Positions 1 through 8,965 of a stretch of 57,329 nucleotides of DNA are shown one piece after another. Within the stretch, counting starts at the first letter, position 1, and every line of letters begins with the position of its first letter. The position numbers were made by a program, and so were the translations under genes. The notes below the pieces were generated by a model, which worked only from the letters and a program-made list of their open reading frames with translations, was not told the origin of the DNA and ran no database searches. The DNA is from Candidatus Heimdallarchaeota archaeon (lineage in GTDB: Archaea > Asgardarchaeota > Heimdallarchaeia > Heimdallarchaeales > Kariarchaeaceae). The DNA lies in the NCBI GenBank assembly GCA_015522385.1, contig WAMJ01000078.1:1-57329 (forward strand), read 5' to 3'.

Positions 1-2
1 TA

Positions 3-254
3 TTAGAGGACGTCCCGCAGTCAGTGTCACTCCTAGACGGCACACTGCTCCTGACGCACTCTGAGAATTTCGTGCTCTATGTCTTCTGCAAGAAGGAGAC
101 ACCCCAGCTACTCAGGGCATGTTCCGACCTTCTGCGTGCAGTCGAGGCCTACGGGTGGGCAGGGGGTCTGATCGACGAGCACTTCACCGAGTACCTGTCT
201 TCGAAGACCGAGGAGTCGTTTAGCTTCGCCTTCGATACTCTCAAATTGTCCTAA
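3..254 (+). CDS. C-terminal end of an unidentified protein (5' partial)
   Basis: The frame is open from the window edge to a TAA at 252-254, so only the last 83 or so residues are present and the true start lies outside. The GTG at 24 is inside this open frame and there is no reason to take it as the start. The fragment is a soluble alpha/beta mix with no transmembrane segment and no motif that I recognise. Its 3' end overlaps the end of the convergent chaperone gene by 14 bp, which is compact but not unusual. Function unknown. Confidence 0.6.
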   Translation, partial: LEDVPQSVSLLDGTLLLTHSENFVLYVFCKKETPQLLRACSDLLRAVEAYGWAGGLIDEHFTEYLSSKTEESFSFAFDTLKLS

Positions 255-831
255 TGTTGGTTCTTATGGTTTTGACCAAGGGCTCAATCCCCTTCATCAG
301 TATCTTGTAGACATTTATCTCATCATTGCAGTGGCAGGTGCCAAGCTCCTTGTTTAGTCTATCAACAAAGGTGAAGATGTGCATCTTGATGAACTTATCG
401 AGGAGGTTCCCCTGGTTCTTAAGGATGTCCTCACTCTCTGCATCCTCGATATTTTTCACGATGATGGCAAGGATGAGGATGAGGTTCCCTACATGATCAG
501 GCATCTTGTTTCCTAACGGTTTGTACTTCACTCCCAGAGAGGCGAGAATAGGATCGAGGAACTCGGGTCGCTTGTAACCGAAGACGGTTGCAGACTGGTG
601 CGAGGTGAGTGAGCAGTGACTCGGTACCTCGAAGTAGTGGGTGTAGAGATCAATGACCTCGGACAATCTGTTATTGTCATGCACGTCCTTGACCATCTCC
701 CTAAGTCCTGGGAAAAATTCAGGAGGCAGTACCTCCGCAAGTAACATTAGAGAATCTGCAGTCGGTTTTTTCAGAAAATGACTGCCGAGTGAATCAAGTA
801 GAACTACCTGATAGCTGACCATGTTGTTCAC
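241..831 (-). CDS. TorD/NarJ-family molybdoenzyme maturation chaperone
   Basis: A 196-residue, mostly helical soluble protein of the length usual for TorD/DmsD/NarJ chaperones. These bind the Tat signal peptide of a molybdoenzyme catalytic subunit and hold it until cofactor and iron-sulphur clusters are inserted. The family assignment rests on length, predicted helicity, a mid-protein Y-F-x-V-P-S-H segment resembling the conserved hinge region, and above all position: it lies 73 bp downstream of the catalytic subunit on the same strand, the usual place for such a chaperone. The start at 831 (MNNMVSY) or the internal ATG at 822 are both possible. A late pair of Cys/His residues (TCHCND) is unusual and may be incidental. 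Confidence 0.6.
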   Translation of the reverse strand: MNNMVSYQVVLLDSLGSHFLKKPTADSLMLLAEVLPPEFFPGLREMVKDVHDNNRLSEVIDLYTHYFEVPSHCSLTSHQSATVFGYKRPEFLDPILASLGVKYKPLGNKMPDHVGNLILILAIIVKNIEDAESEDILKNQGNLLDKFIKMHIFTFVDRLNKELGTCHCNDEINVYKILMKGIEPLVKTIRTNIRTI

Positions 832-904
832 ACATTACATAGTAATTTGCTTTAATAAATATATGTTTGGTGAAATGTATAAATTGATGAAGAAATTAAA
901 CGGA

Positions 905-3900
905 TTAGACCTTTTCGAGTTTGACCATAGAGTCGTAAAAGACTGCAGAACCACCAATAGGATCAGTCAGAGTGATCGCACCAACACCCTCGTTGTCGGC
1001 GTAGGAGGTGTCAAGTCTCATGACCGTGTTGAGGTTGAACCCACCTGCTTTGTGTGAGTCCCCCTTGATTGTCTTATCTCCCTCGACACGTTTTGCAGCA
1101 CCATACTGGGTATGTCCGAAGGAGTGTGCGAAGGTGACAACTCCAGGTCTGACCATGTTGGTGAGGTAGACCGGAACAACTGCTCCCTCCGAGTTGGTGG
1201 CAGAGGTCACTCTAACCATATCTCCAGTCTTGAGACCGAGCGCCTCACCATCTGCCTTGTTGACCTCCAGATAGTTCTCGGGTAGGAGCTCCTTCAGCAT
1301 GTGGTTGTTGGCCGTCCTCGACTGTGCATGGATAGAGAGTTTGTAGGTTGAGAGGATGAAGGTGAAGCCATTGTCCCTGTCCTCATCCTGCACCAATTTG
1401 CCCTTCATGTCCTTGATGGGTTCGTACCTTGCCGTTCCCCAGAATCTCTCTCCCGTCATGGAGTGGGTGGTTGTTGCCGTCTTGGCATCCCAGATATTGA
1501 GCTGATTCTTTAGCCCGTGGGGCTGCATGTCACCCGATTCCTCGTACACGGTATATGATTCATAGAGACCACCGCGGTCGAGCATATAGCCGATCTTCTC
1601 CTCGATGGTCGAACCCTCAAGTGTGCCACCACCTGCCTCGTATTCCTCAGCGAAGTTGATGAATGCCCGCTTGTACCAGTCCCACGCGTTGTAGAGATCC
1701 TCTCCAGGTCCAAATGCATCCTTGCCGACTCCAGTGAGCTTGACACCGTACTCCTCCTTGAGTTTGACTGCCAGCTCAATATAGAAGTCCTCTGCCATCT
1801 TTGCCTTCTCGAAACCAGGAACTGGGTTGTACTTGTAGTCACCGGTCGAGGGATCATATTCCCCAAACATCGGCTGCCTGATAGGCGATCCCTTTGTGGT
1901 GATTGTTGAGGCGAGGTGCGGTGTGGCAAACCTCTCAAGGTATGTGACATCGGGAACTACATAGTCCGAGTAGGCAGATGCCTCACCCATGACCACATCC
2001 ACCGATATAAGCAGTGGGAGCTTGTACACACCCTGTTCGTCCACACTCTCCAAGACCTCCTGTACCTTGCTAGAACCGGGTATGGAGTAGTTGGGATTAC
2101 CCATGTGGTTGATGAAGATCTTGATCGGATAGGGATATCCGGTCTCAATCACACCAAACATCTCCTGCCAGACCATACTAGTCAGAGGGTAGAACGGTCT
2201 CTGTGGCTTGGGATCAGTCTCGCCGTTTGCTACTCTCATATCGTACTCGGGGTTACCGGGTCCCCACTTGATTCCCTCACGGGTAGCTTTCCAGATGGAG
2301 TAACCGTTGTCGCTTGCGATGGTATCGTTGGGAACAGTTGTGGTCCCAAGTTTGTCAAGACCGTTGTAGGTCGTTCCCTTACCCATTTCGTGCCAGTGAC
2401 CACCTCCGACTGCTGGACCACCTTTCCAGTCCTGATTACCCGCTAGAGCGTTGAGGAGGAGAATGGAGATTCCATTGTAGTATCCATTTGTGTGCTGCAC
2501 CGCACCTCTATACATGTCGAATACAACCTTCTTTCCAGCCTCGACCATCCACTTGCACGCAAGGTCAAACTTGTCCCTGAGGTCTGAAAGTCCAGCGATT
2601 TCCAACCACTGATCAATGGTCTTGCCCATGCTCTCGTTCTTGTAGAGCTCGATGGAAGTGTAGACATCTGATCCACCGACAGTGAGTTTTCCAGGGAAGA
2701 GAATCCCGGATGTCGCGGTCGTTGCATCTTGGTAGTCAGAGCCATCCCAAACCACAGGGTTACCTGCTTCAGCATCACCAGAGCTCGCCTTGCCGACATC
2801 CTCCATGGTGACGAAATCACCAGTCGAGGTGTTGACAAGCCACGTGGAGTTAGTCCAAGAGAGCTCACCATTGGCGTTCGCTGCCGCTTGATTCGGAGCT
2901 GAGAGGAAAGTCTCATCTATGGCGTTTTCCTCGAACCTGTACCTTGCAAAGGCGAGGGCCAGAGCAGCATCAGTTCCGGGGATTACAGGGAACCATATGT
3001 CAGCATGCTTTGCCGTGTTGGAAAAGTGTGGGTCAGCAACGATCAGCCTTCCGCCGTTCACCTTGAACCTTGTGACCTTATCAGCCAATGCGTTGAACGG
3101 GAACTGGGCGTCGAGGTAAGAACCCCCGAAGGTCATAACGAACTTGCTCGAGTCAAAGTCGGGATGCATCTTGGATTTCTTACCGTTGGTGTACCGCTTG
3201 TATGCGATGTGGTGGCTCTGCTCACAGATGCAGGTGTGATCGATCCTCTTGTTGATCGTCCCGAAGACCTTTCCGAAGATCCTGTCTGAGACCTCCTTCC
3301 TCCCGTGCTCCGATCTCCCGACACTGAAGAGGATCTGGTTTGCAGTGGTTCCTAGCCATGGCTTATCCGGGTCTATGAGCTGAGTGGTGAGGTTTCCGTT
3401 CCCGTCAGCGATGAGAGCCTTGAAGCCGTCGAAGGTATAGGTTCCACCGTCCTTCTTAGCGAGCTCTGCACCCTCGATAAGCTCTTTGTACAGGTCATCC
3501 CACTCGATGGGTTCCCATTTTCCAGAACCTCGTGGTCCCACCCTCTTAAGTGGCTGGGTAAGTCTCTGCTCATCATACATCGTCTGTAGTCCCGCCTGTC
3601 CCTTTGCGCAGATGTGTGCTGGTTCAGACTTTGCTGCTTCCATCGAGGTGTCGAATTCAAGGTGCACGGACCTCGTGGAGGGATGGAATGGATTCCCGTC
3701 AATCTTCAGAAGCTGGACGTTATCCGTCCCGTAGTTTGCGATCCTTCCTTGGATTCCACAGGCACCGTGGCACTGCAGACATACAGACCTGACCAATTTG
3801 ATGTCAGAGTCCGTCTCCAGAGCAACTGATCTCCTTGCTGCTCCCGTTCTCTGGAAGAGCTCAGGGAATGTTGGTGAGTAAGCAGCGAGTGCGGCGGCTC

Positions 3901-3961
3901 CAAGCACACCAACACTTGCTCCTTTTAGCAGGTTTCTTTTCTTAATATCTACGTCGCTCAT
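905..3961 (-). CDS. ttrA: Molybdopterin oxidoreductase catalytic subunit, TtrA-like (tetrathionate/arsenate/selenate reductase group)
   Basis: A DMSO-reductase-family catalytic subunit, about 1018 residues from the ATG at 3961. That start overlaps the stop of the upstream NrfD gene as ATGA, so it is preferred to the longer frame beginning at 4000. The N-terminus carries a Tat-type signal (KKRNLLKGAS, then an Ala-rich hydrophobic stretch) in which the twin arginine is K-R. Cys about 61, 64, 68 and 118 (CLQCHGAC ... HICAKG) form the CX2CX3CXnC site for the proximal 4Fe-4S cluster. The stretch HTCICEQSHH (about 242-251) sits where a molybdenum-ligating Cys is expected. The length and the B-C-A gene order fit tetrathionate reductase, but arsenate, selenate or other sulphur-compound substrates are not excluded. 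It probably acts on the outer face of the membrane after Tat export and takes electrons through the Fe-S and NrfD subunits. Confidence 0.85.
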   Translation of the reverse strand: MSDVDIKKRNLLKGASVGVLGAAALAAYSPTFPELFQRTGAARRSVALETDSDIKLVRSVCLQCHGACGIQGRIANYGTDNVQLLKIDGNPFHPSTRSVHLEFDTSMEAAKSEPAHICAKGQAGLQTMYDEQRLTQPLKRVGPRGSGKWEPIEWDDLYKELIEGAELAKKDGGTYTFDGFKALIADGNGNLTTQLIDPDKPWLGTTANQILFSVGRSEHGRKEVSDRIFGKVFGTINKRIDHTCICEQSHHIAYKRYTNGKKSKMHPDFDSSKFVMTFGGSYLDAQFPFNALADKVTRFKVNGGRLIVADPHFSNTAKHADIWFPVIPGTDAALALAFARYRFEENAIDETFLSAPNQAAANANGELSWTNSTWLVNTSTGDFVTMEDVGKASSGDAEAGNPVVWDGSDYQDATTATSGILFPGKLTVGGSDVYTSIELYKNESMGKTIDQWLEIAGLSDLRDKFDLACKWMVEAGKKVVFDMYRGAVQHTNGYYNGISILLLNALAGNQDWKGGPAVGGGHWHEMGKGTTYNGLDKLGTTTVPNDTIASDNGYSIWKATREGIKWGPGNPEYDMRVANGETDPKPQRPFYPLTSMVWQEMFGVIETGYPYPIKIFINHMGNPNYSIPGSSKVQEVLESVDEQGVYKLPLLISVDVVMGEASAYSDYVVPDVTYLERFATPHLASTITTKGSPIRQPMFGEYDPSTGDYKYNPVPGFEKAKMAEDFYIELAVKLKEEYGVKLTGVGKDAFGPGEDLYNAWDWYKRAFINFAEEYEAGGGTLEGSTIEEKIGYMLDRGGLYESYTVYEESGDMQPHGLKNQLNIWDAKTATTTHSMTGERFWGTARYEPIKDMKGKLVQDEDRDNGFTFILSTYKLSIHAQSRTANNHMLKELLPENYLEVNKADGEALGLKTGDMVRVTSATNSEGAVVPVYLTNMVRPGVVTFAHSFGHTQYGAAKRVEGDKTIKGDSHKAGGFNLNTVMRLDTSYADNEGVGAITLTDPIGGSAVFYDSMVKLEKV

Positions 3962-5100
3962 TGTGACACGACCTCCTTGGTATTTGGCTCGACGTGCCAT
4001 GGAAGGAACCAGAACACCGCGAGCAGTACTGCCACGAACATGAGTGTGACCGAGGCGAGTATCTGGATCTCATGGCTGCTCCACTCGAACATGGCAAGAT
4101 ATCCGGTGGCACGGGTGATCTCCTGTCCACCGATGATGAGATTGTACTTGAATATCCATGAGCCGAGGACGGTGAAAATACCGCCCGTGAAGGATACCCA
4201 GTAGTTGTCCATCCACTCACCTACTATGAGGAGGGTAAGTGGGAGGAGTATTGCGAGACCGATGTCCACGAAGAGGTACTGCAACGTCTCGAACCCGTTA
4301 TTGAAGAGGAAGGTATACTGGAACTTCGCCCTCGACGTCGAGTTGATAAAGTAGAAGATCTGCATGAGCATGAAGAAAAGCTCAAAGAGGAGAGCGAAAA
4401 TTGCCACCTTGGAGAGTATGCTGATCTCGTCGCCCTTGATGTGGGCCACGCTTCCGGACACGAGGTTGAAGAGTCCATATACCATAAGGAGCACCACCGA
4501 ACCTCCTGCGAGGGAAGATACGATGAAGAACATCGGGGTGAGGGGCGATCCCCACTGGGGTCTCGAAGCGTTCACACTGATGAGTATTCCACCGTACATC
4601 TCCAGAGCGAATGCGATGAACATGTTGAAGTAGAAGAATCCCTTGGCTATCCCCTTGTCCTTCTGGATCGACTCCTCGCTGTCGTCCATTCTGAAGAAGG
4701 CGAAGAGCTTGAAGACGAAAGCATAGGGGGTTCCCGCATACTTCTTTGCGTACTCCACGAAATCACCTCTCATGTAGAAGTGTGTGGTGAGAGCTCCTGC
4801 GAGGAAGTAGGTGAGAAGGATGTAAGATCCCCATGCCATGGGAGAGGTAAAGTTCGGTCTGAGGAAGAGCTCGACGAACCTCCCTGGTTGCTGCAGGTCT
4901 GCGATGAGGATCATTGGCAGGACGACAGAGAAGGTAAAGCTCATCCAGAGTCCCAGCTTGGTCATCCTCTTAAGCTTGGTGACGTTCATGACCTCACCGA
5001 AAGCGATGATGAAGAATATGCCCGCGGCAATACCCTTCAGGTAGTAGTAGGACATCACGAGGAGTCCCCACGTTATGTTAAGAAATATGTCAAATTGCAT
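3958..5100 (-). CDS. ttrC: NrfD/PsrC/TtrC-family quinol-oxidising membrane subunit
   Basis: A 380-residue polytopic membrane protein with about eight to nine hydrophobic helices, beginning with a membrane segment near residues 8-35. It resembles NrfD/PsrC/TtrC subunits, which oxidise quinol and pass electrons to an Fe-S subunit without haem. The early sequence WGLLVMSYYYLKGIAAG is typical of the first helix of this family. It starts 2 bp after the Fe-S gene ends and its stop overlaps the catalytic subunit start, so the three genes form one tightly coupled operon. Family membership is secure from context and helix pattern; the quinone type cannot be read from sequence. Confidence 0.85.
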   Translation of the reverse strand: MQFDIFLNITWGLLVMSYYYLKGIAAGIFFIIAFGEVMNVTKLKRMTKLGLWMSFTFSVVLPMILIADLQQPGRFVELFLRPNFTSPMAWGSYILLTYFLAGALTTHFYMRGDFVEYAKKYAGTPYAFVFKLFAFFRMDDSEESIQKDKGIAKGFFYFNMFIAFALEMYGGILISVNASRPQWGSPLTPMFFIVSSLAGGSVVLLMVYGLFNLVSGSVAHIKGDEISILSKVAIFALLFELFFMLMQIFYFINSTSRAKFQYTFLFNNGFETLQYLFVDIGLAILLPLTLLIVGEWMDNYWVSFTGGIFTVLGSWIFKYNLIIGGQEITRATGYLAMFEWSSHEIQILASVTLMFVAVLLAVFWFLPWHVEPNTKEVVSQ

Positions 5101-5102
5101 GT

Positions 5103-5678
5103 CTAAGCCTCCTTTGTGATCTGAACCGGCTCCTCATCCATAGCGATGTAATAGATGTTGGGCTCTGTCCCGTACTCGGGGTAAAGCACCTGTACAGGGT
5201 TGTTCTTGATCATCTGTGATACCTCCGATTCGGGGTTGTCGAGATCTCCGAATATCCTGGCATTCCCAATGCATGTCGTCACGCAAGCCGGGAGCAGTCC
5301 GTCGCTGTACCTTGCCCTGCAGAAGTCACACTTGTCGGCGGTTTTGGTGGTTGGGTTGATGTACCTCATGTCGTAAGGACATGCCTGTACACAGTAAGCA
5401 CATCCGATGCATTCGTCGTCATCGATGACAACTGTTCCATCCTCTATCTTGAAGGTCGCAGTCACGGGGCAGACGTCCACACATGGTGGATCATCACAGT
5501 GATTGCAAAGCCTCGGTAGGAAGGACAGGGCGACATCGGGGTAGTCCCCCTTCTCCCAAACCCTTACCCATGACCTGAAGTTGTTCTCAGGTACGTTATT
5601 CTCAAACTTGCAGGAGACGGTGCAGCTGTGGCAGCCAACGCATTTCCTCAAGTCTATTACCATTCCTAGTCTAACCAT
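5103..5678 (-). CDS. ttrB: Four-cluster ferredoxin-like electron-transfer subunit, TtrB/DmsB/NrfC family
   Basis: A 191-residue polyferredoxin with four cysteine groups: CVGCHSCTVSC (about 14-24), CNHCDDPPCVDVCP (about 59-72), CIGCAYCVQACP (about 91-102) and CDFC ... CVTTC (about 118-138). This is the signature of the four 4Fe-4S electron wire between an NrfD subunit and a molybdenum catalytic subunit. The N-terminus goes straight into the first cluster, with no Tat signal, whereas bacterial TtrB usually has one. It would therefore need to be exported with the catalytic subunit, or the complex is arranged differently. It is the first gene of the operon and has its own upstream TATA-like element. 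Confidence 0.9.
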   Translation of the reverse strand: MVRLGMVIDLRKCVGCHSCTVSCKFENNVPENNFRSWVRVWEKGDYPDVALSFLPRLCNHCDDPPCVDVCPVTATFKIEDGTVVIDDDECIGCAYCVQACPYDMRYINPTTKTADKCDFCRARYSDGLLPACVTTCIGNARIFGDLDNPESEVSQMIKNNPVQVLYPEYGTEPNIYYIAMDEEPVQITKEA

Positions 5679-5719
5679 AATCTACCACATTTGTGATTAC
5701 TATAATAATGATACTTATT

Positions 5720-5729
5720 ATTTATAGAT
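5720..5729 (-). promoter_or_regulatory. TATA-like promoter element for the reductase operon
   Basis: Read on the minus strand, the sequence aatctataaataataag lies about 45 bp before the ttrB start codon at 5678. The CTATAAATA core matches an archaeal TATA box, predicting a transcript start near 5698 and a leader of about 20 bases. This is the only clear element in the AT-rich stretch directly upstream of the operon. Confidence 0.5.
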
Positions 5730-6306
5730 TATCCTCCTTCGTGCTACAATTGGGCTAGACAAGATGATATCAAAGATTCTGTTCGAAAACTATAGTTAAT
5801 GACGTATTTTCAAAAAAATCGAAGCATCTGTTCAGCACCCATTGTGGATAATAGACTAATAAATTAGTTGTCACGCATCATTAATTCAATTAAACATGAT
5901 AATATAGAGAATATTGAGCAATTAGACAGAGAAAATGTAGAATCAATATTATTGTAGAAGAGAACTGGACAATACCTACAGTGCAAGAGAATATCAACCA
6001 ACCTTAACCCTAAGACTAGAAGATCACGTAGATTGCAGGAATCCAACAACACATCACAGTGCACCCGAACTACTCACAGTATAGTAATCCCCTAGAAGAC
6101 CTCAACATGCAACTAGATGATAGTACAGCAACCACATACGGAATATACCACACCACCAGTTTGCCCTAGACCAAGTCGCTGACCCGACATACAATCGCGG
6201 ACATTACCACAGAATTGTTGTCAAAGACCCGACGAATAGATTAGTGCACAAAATCCAAATTATTACTTTGTATTGTATAGCAACATTTACTCAGAATTAT
6301 ATAGAG
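5730..6306. other. Intergenic region between the reductase operon and tatA
   Basis: About 580 bp without a supportable gene, separating the divergent reductase operon and tat genes. The first half (5750-5960) is AT-rich. The second half (5960-6240) is A+C-rich on the plus strand, like several other spacers here. The only open frame, a 66-codon stretch on the minus strand (5864-6064), has no promoter or family features. TATA-like stretches near 6263-6275 (tttgtattgtatag) could serve tatA. Nothing else recognised. Confidence 0.4.
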
Positions 6307-6324
6307 ATGATCGTATACTATTGC

Positions 6325-6624
6325 ATGACCCTCGGTGCAACTGAATTGATCCTCCTATTCGGAGCCGCACTCCTTCTCTTCGGCCCTAACAAGATCCCGG
6401 AGCTCGCCCGGCAACTTGGACAGGCAACCACCCAGTACAAGAAGGGACTGAGGGACGTCAAAGGAAGCCTGATGGCGGAGGCAGAGGGAGTGACAAGCCC
6501 ACTATCGGACGAGGATAAATTAATTAACACCGCGAAGGAACTGGGGATTGTCACGGAGGGGAAGTCGATGTCCGAGATCGCCCAGGAGATCCTGAACGTT
6601 CAGGAATCAGAGCCCGAAGAGTGA
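6325..6624 (+). CDS. tatA: TatA/TatB-family twin-arginine translocase subunit
   Basis: A 99-residue protein from the ATG at 6325; an ATG at 6307 adds six residues and is also possible. It has the TatA layout: a short N-terminal membrane helix (about residues 3-16, LGATELILLFGAALLLFG), the conserved FGP hinge with P-N-K-I-P-E-L-A-R, an amphipathic helix (about 20-45) and an acidic, disordered tail. TatA oligomers form the pore-like element of the Tat system that exports folded proteins such as the adjacent molybdoenzyme. It lies 13 bp before tatC, so the two are surely cotranscribed. The longer frame beginning at 6244 would put a non-typical segment before the membrane helix and is not favoured. 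Confidence 0.9.
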   Translation: MTLGATELILLFGAALLLFGPNKIPELARQLGQATTQYKKGLRDVKGSLMAEAEGVTSPLSDEDKLINTAKELGIVTEGKSMSEIAQEILNVQESEPEE

Positions 6625-6637
6625 CAGGAAATAGCCG

Positions 6638-7522
6638 ATGTTCTCGAAATACGACCTTACCAAAGTACAGAGAGAATTCGCGGAGAGAGTAATCAAGGAG
6701 AAGGAGCTGTCCGACTACAGCGAGTACATAATAGAGTTGATACGGAGACTGAGGATCGTCTTCGCCTCGATGATACTCACCACCCTCCTCATCCTCTTCA
6801 TCCCCGAGCGTTTCCTCGATCGTGAATTCACCCTCGCAGGGTACAAACCAGCGATCTACAGAGTGCTGGCGCAGATATACATACACTCAGTCTCGGTCAT
6901 GATCGAGGTGGACAACGTGGACATCGTGATCTCCTCTCCGATGTCAGTCATCACCTATGGCGTTCAGTTCGCCCTGATGATCAGCTTCATCATCAACCTC
7001 CCCCTGCTCCTCGTGCAGATCTACAGGTACGTCGCACCTGCACTGTACAGGCGAGAGCGGGAGGTTTTCAAGAACAGCCTGATCGCGCTGGCAGCACTCT
7101 TCCTCATGGGCTGTGCCATCGCGTACTTCGTGGTGGTCCCCGTCACACTCAACGTGCTCAATGTGGTCACGGCCCCACTCATCGACTACGGCAATGAGTC
7201 CAACCTCGGGCTGCTGTACAACTTCGAGACCATCCTGAATATCGTCACATGGACGGTTTTCTCCTCAGGACTGCTGTACATGGTCCCCGGAGTCATATAC
7301 ATCCTCGTCGTCCTGGAGATCCTCGACGTCGAGTACCTGATCAACAACCGGAAGAGCGTCATCATGGCCATCTTGACGCTGGCAGCCATCATCACACCCG
7401 ACCCGACAATGGTGAGCATGCTCGTGATCTCGGGGCCGCTCATCGTGGTCTACGAGATCATCATACAGGTCGGCTACTCCAACAGCCGGTCAAGGACCCA
7501 ATTCCAGTGGAGAAGATACTAA
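6638..7522 (+). CDS. tatC: TatC-family twin-arginine translocase receptor subunit
   Basis: A 294-residue protein with six hydrophobic helices. A SEYIIELIRRLR motif (about 27-38) corresponds to the conserved H-x-x-E-L-R-x-R near the TatC N-terminus, with the Glu retained. It also has the APALYRRER loop after helix 2 (about 136-144), a G-x-x-x-A-Y-F-x-x-x-P helix (about 161-171) and the TPDPTM motif (about 254-259), close to the T-P-D of the family. TatC recognises the twin-arginine signal and recruits TatA. Compared with bacterial TatC, the loop between helices 1 and 2 (about 55-100) looks long. The stop codon TAA is followed immediately by the ATG of the next gene, so a three-gene operon is likely. 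Confidence 0.92.
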   Translation: MFSKYDLTKVQREFAERVIKEKELSDYSEYIIELIRRLRIVFASMILTTLLILFIPERFLDREFTLAGYKPAIYRVLAQIYIHSVSVMIEVDNVDIVISSPMSVITYGVQFALMISFIINLPLLLVQIYRYVAPALYRREREVFKNSLIALAALFLMGCAIAYFVVVPVTLNVLNVVTAPLIDYGNESNLGLLYNFETILNIVTWTVFSSGLLYMVPGVIYILVVLEILDVEYLINNRKSVIMAILTLAAIITPDPTMVSMLVISGPLIVVYEIIIQVGYSNSRSRTQFQWRRY

Positions 7523-8797
7523 ATGATAGACCAGTCAATCCAGAGATTCTTTATTCTAGCGTGGCTCTTTCTCGCCGCAGTCCCTTTCATCCCGATCTAC
7601 CTCAAGAGGTCGTCGATCACCTCGAAGAGGAGACTCCTGAAGCACTCGTTGCTCTTCGTCCTCTTCGACGCAGTGGGTATCGCAGCCGTGGAGTACTACG
7701 AGGAGTTCAAACTGACCCCCTCCGACTTCCAGCTGCTGCTGCTCATCCCCGGAGTCCTGCTGGGAATATTTGCCATCCCACCGATCCTCGACCAAGTGGA
7801 GGTCAGCTTCTTCCAGACGATCAAGCTGAATACGAGAGGAGCATATGACCTCCTGACCAAGTCGCTGAAAAAGATGCGAGCCAAGATCACAGAAGAGAGC
7901 AAGAACGAGACCCTGACTGCCGAGCTGAGAGGACCCTACGGGACGGACTTCGCCATGAAGTTCACGCTGATGCAGGACGAGGGTACGAGGATCGTCGTGG
8001 GCTCAAAGACGGGGAAGAGCACCGCCACTCGATTCTCCACCCTCTATGTGCTGATGCTGTACATAGCGGTCATGGTCTTCTCCTCTAACTCCACCGCCCT
8101 GCTCGTCCCTCTGTTCGACATACCGTACAATGGACAGATCGCATTTGCCGTGGTCTACATCGCAACCGTGCTCTTCATGGTAACGGAGAACAGCGCGCAG
8201 TCTAACATCTTCTTCGCCCTTGACGAGGTGCAGAAGGAAGTGCTGATCGAGATGGCCAAGCAGAGCCAGAAGAAGCTGGCAGAGCGCAAACAGAAGATGT
8301 CAATCAAGAAACCCGAGGTGAAGATGGATCTGAGCACCGCCAAGCAGAAGGCAGAGGAGATCCGGCAGCGGCAGTACAAGCAGGAGCTGGAAGAACGTCG
8401 GAAGAAGATGCAGGAACGGGTGAAAGGAGTGATCGGGGACAACGAGGAAGACAAGATGATCGACCCGGAACTGCTGAAGCGAAAGATCCTCATTGACCGG
8501 ACGAAGACAATCCTGAAGTCCACCCCCGTGTACAAGTCAGTGACGCTTGAAGCAGTTGCCAAGAAGCTGGAGCACGAGAATCACGAAGAGGTGGAGAACA
8601 TCATCATCGGACTCATCGACCGCAAGGAGATCAGGGGAACCTATGATATCTGGGAGCAGATCTACTACCCAGGAGATACCAATGCACAGTTCATCGAGAG
8701 CACACTCCGCAAGATGAACCTTGACAAGGAGGACTTGGAGTTCATCAAGGTCAACAAGGCAGGGGACGTCGAAATCAGGTTCAAGGGGAACAGGTAG
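7523..8797 (+). CDS. Membrane protein with coiled coil and PCI-type winged-helix C-terminus
   Basis: A 424-residue protein starting on the base after the tatC stop. Hydrophobic segments lie at about 9-27, 40-58, 70-90, 170-190 and 205-223. They are followed by a highly charged Lys/Glu/Gln helix (about 235-310), probably a coiled coil. The C-terminal part (about 330-385: KSVTLEAVAKKLEHEN ... IIIGLIDRKEIRG) looks like the winged helix of PCI-domain proteins, where V-T-L-E-x-I-A and I-x-G-x-I-D are typical. Such folds occur in proteasome-lid and COP9 subunits and in Asgard and other archaeal proteins. Cotranscription with tatAC suggests a membrane-linked role in export or assembly, but this is inference; I know of no named family with this layout. 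Confidence 0.7.
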   Translation: MIDQSIQRFFILAWLFLAAVPFIPIYLKRSSITSKRRLLKHSLLFVLFDAVGIAAVEYYEEFKLTPSDFQLLLLIPGVLLGIFAIPPILDQVEVSFFQTIKLNTRGAYDLLTKSLKKMRAKITEESKNETLTAELRGPYGTDFAMKFTLMQDEGTRIVVGSKTGKSTATRFSTLYVLMLYIAVMVFSSNSTALLVPLFDIPYNGQIAFAVVYIATVLFMVTENSAQSNIFFALDEVQKEVLIEMAKQSQKKLAERKQKMSIKKPEVKMDLSTAKQKAEEIRQRQYKQELEERRKKMQERVKGVIGDNEEDKMIDPELLKRKILIDRTKTILKSTPVYKSVTLEAVAKKLEHENHEEVENIIIGLIDRKEIRGTYDIWEQIYYPGDTNAQFIESTLRKMNLDKEDLEFIKVNKAGDVEIRFKGNR

Positions 8798-8965
8798 AGC
8801 ACCCACTCACCCATCACGGACACCACCGTTTCCACACAGAAGTCACAAATGATACACCCCTACCAGAAATCACTGATGCAACCAGGATAGCACCCCACGA
8901 TACCACCCAGACAACGCAATAGCACCGGCATCCGAAACATCACAGGGATCACTACGCGACCACCA

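Noticed and set aside
5864..6064. 66-codon minus-strand frame between the reductase operon and tatA
   Set aside because: AT-rich, with no promoter, no family and Leu/Cys-rich composition typical of chance frames; it lies in a region with no sign of coding selection.
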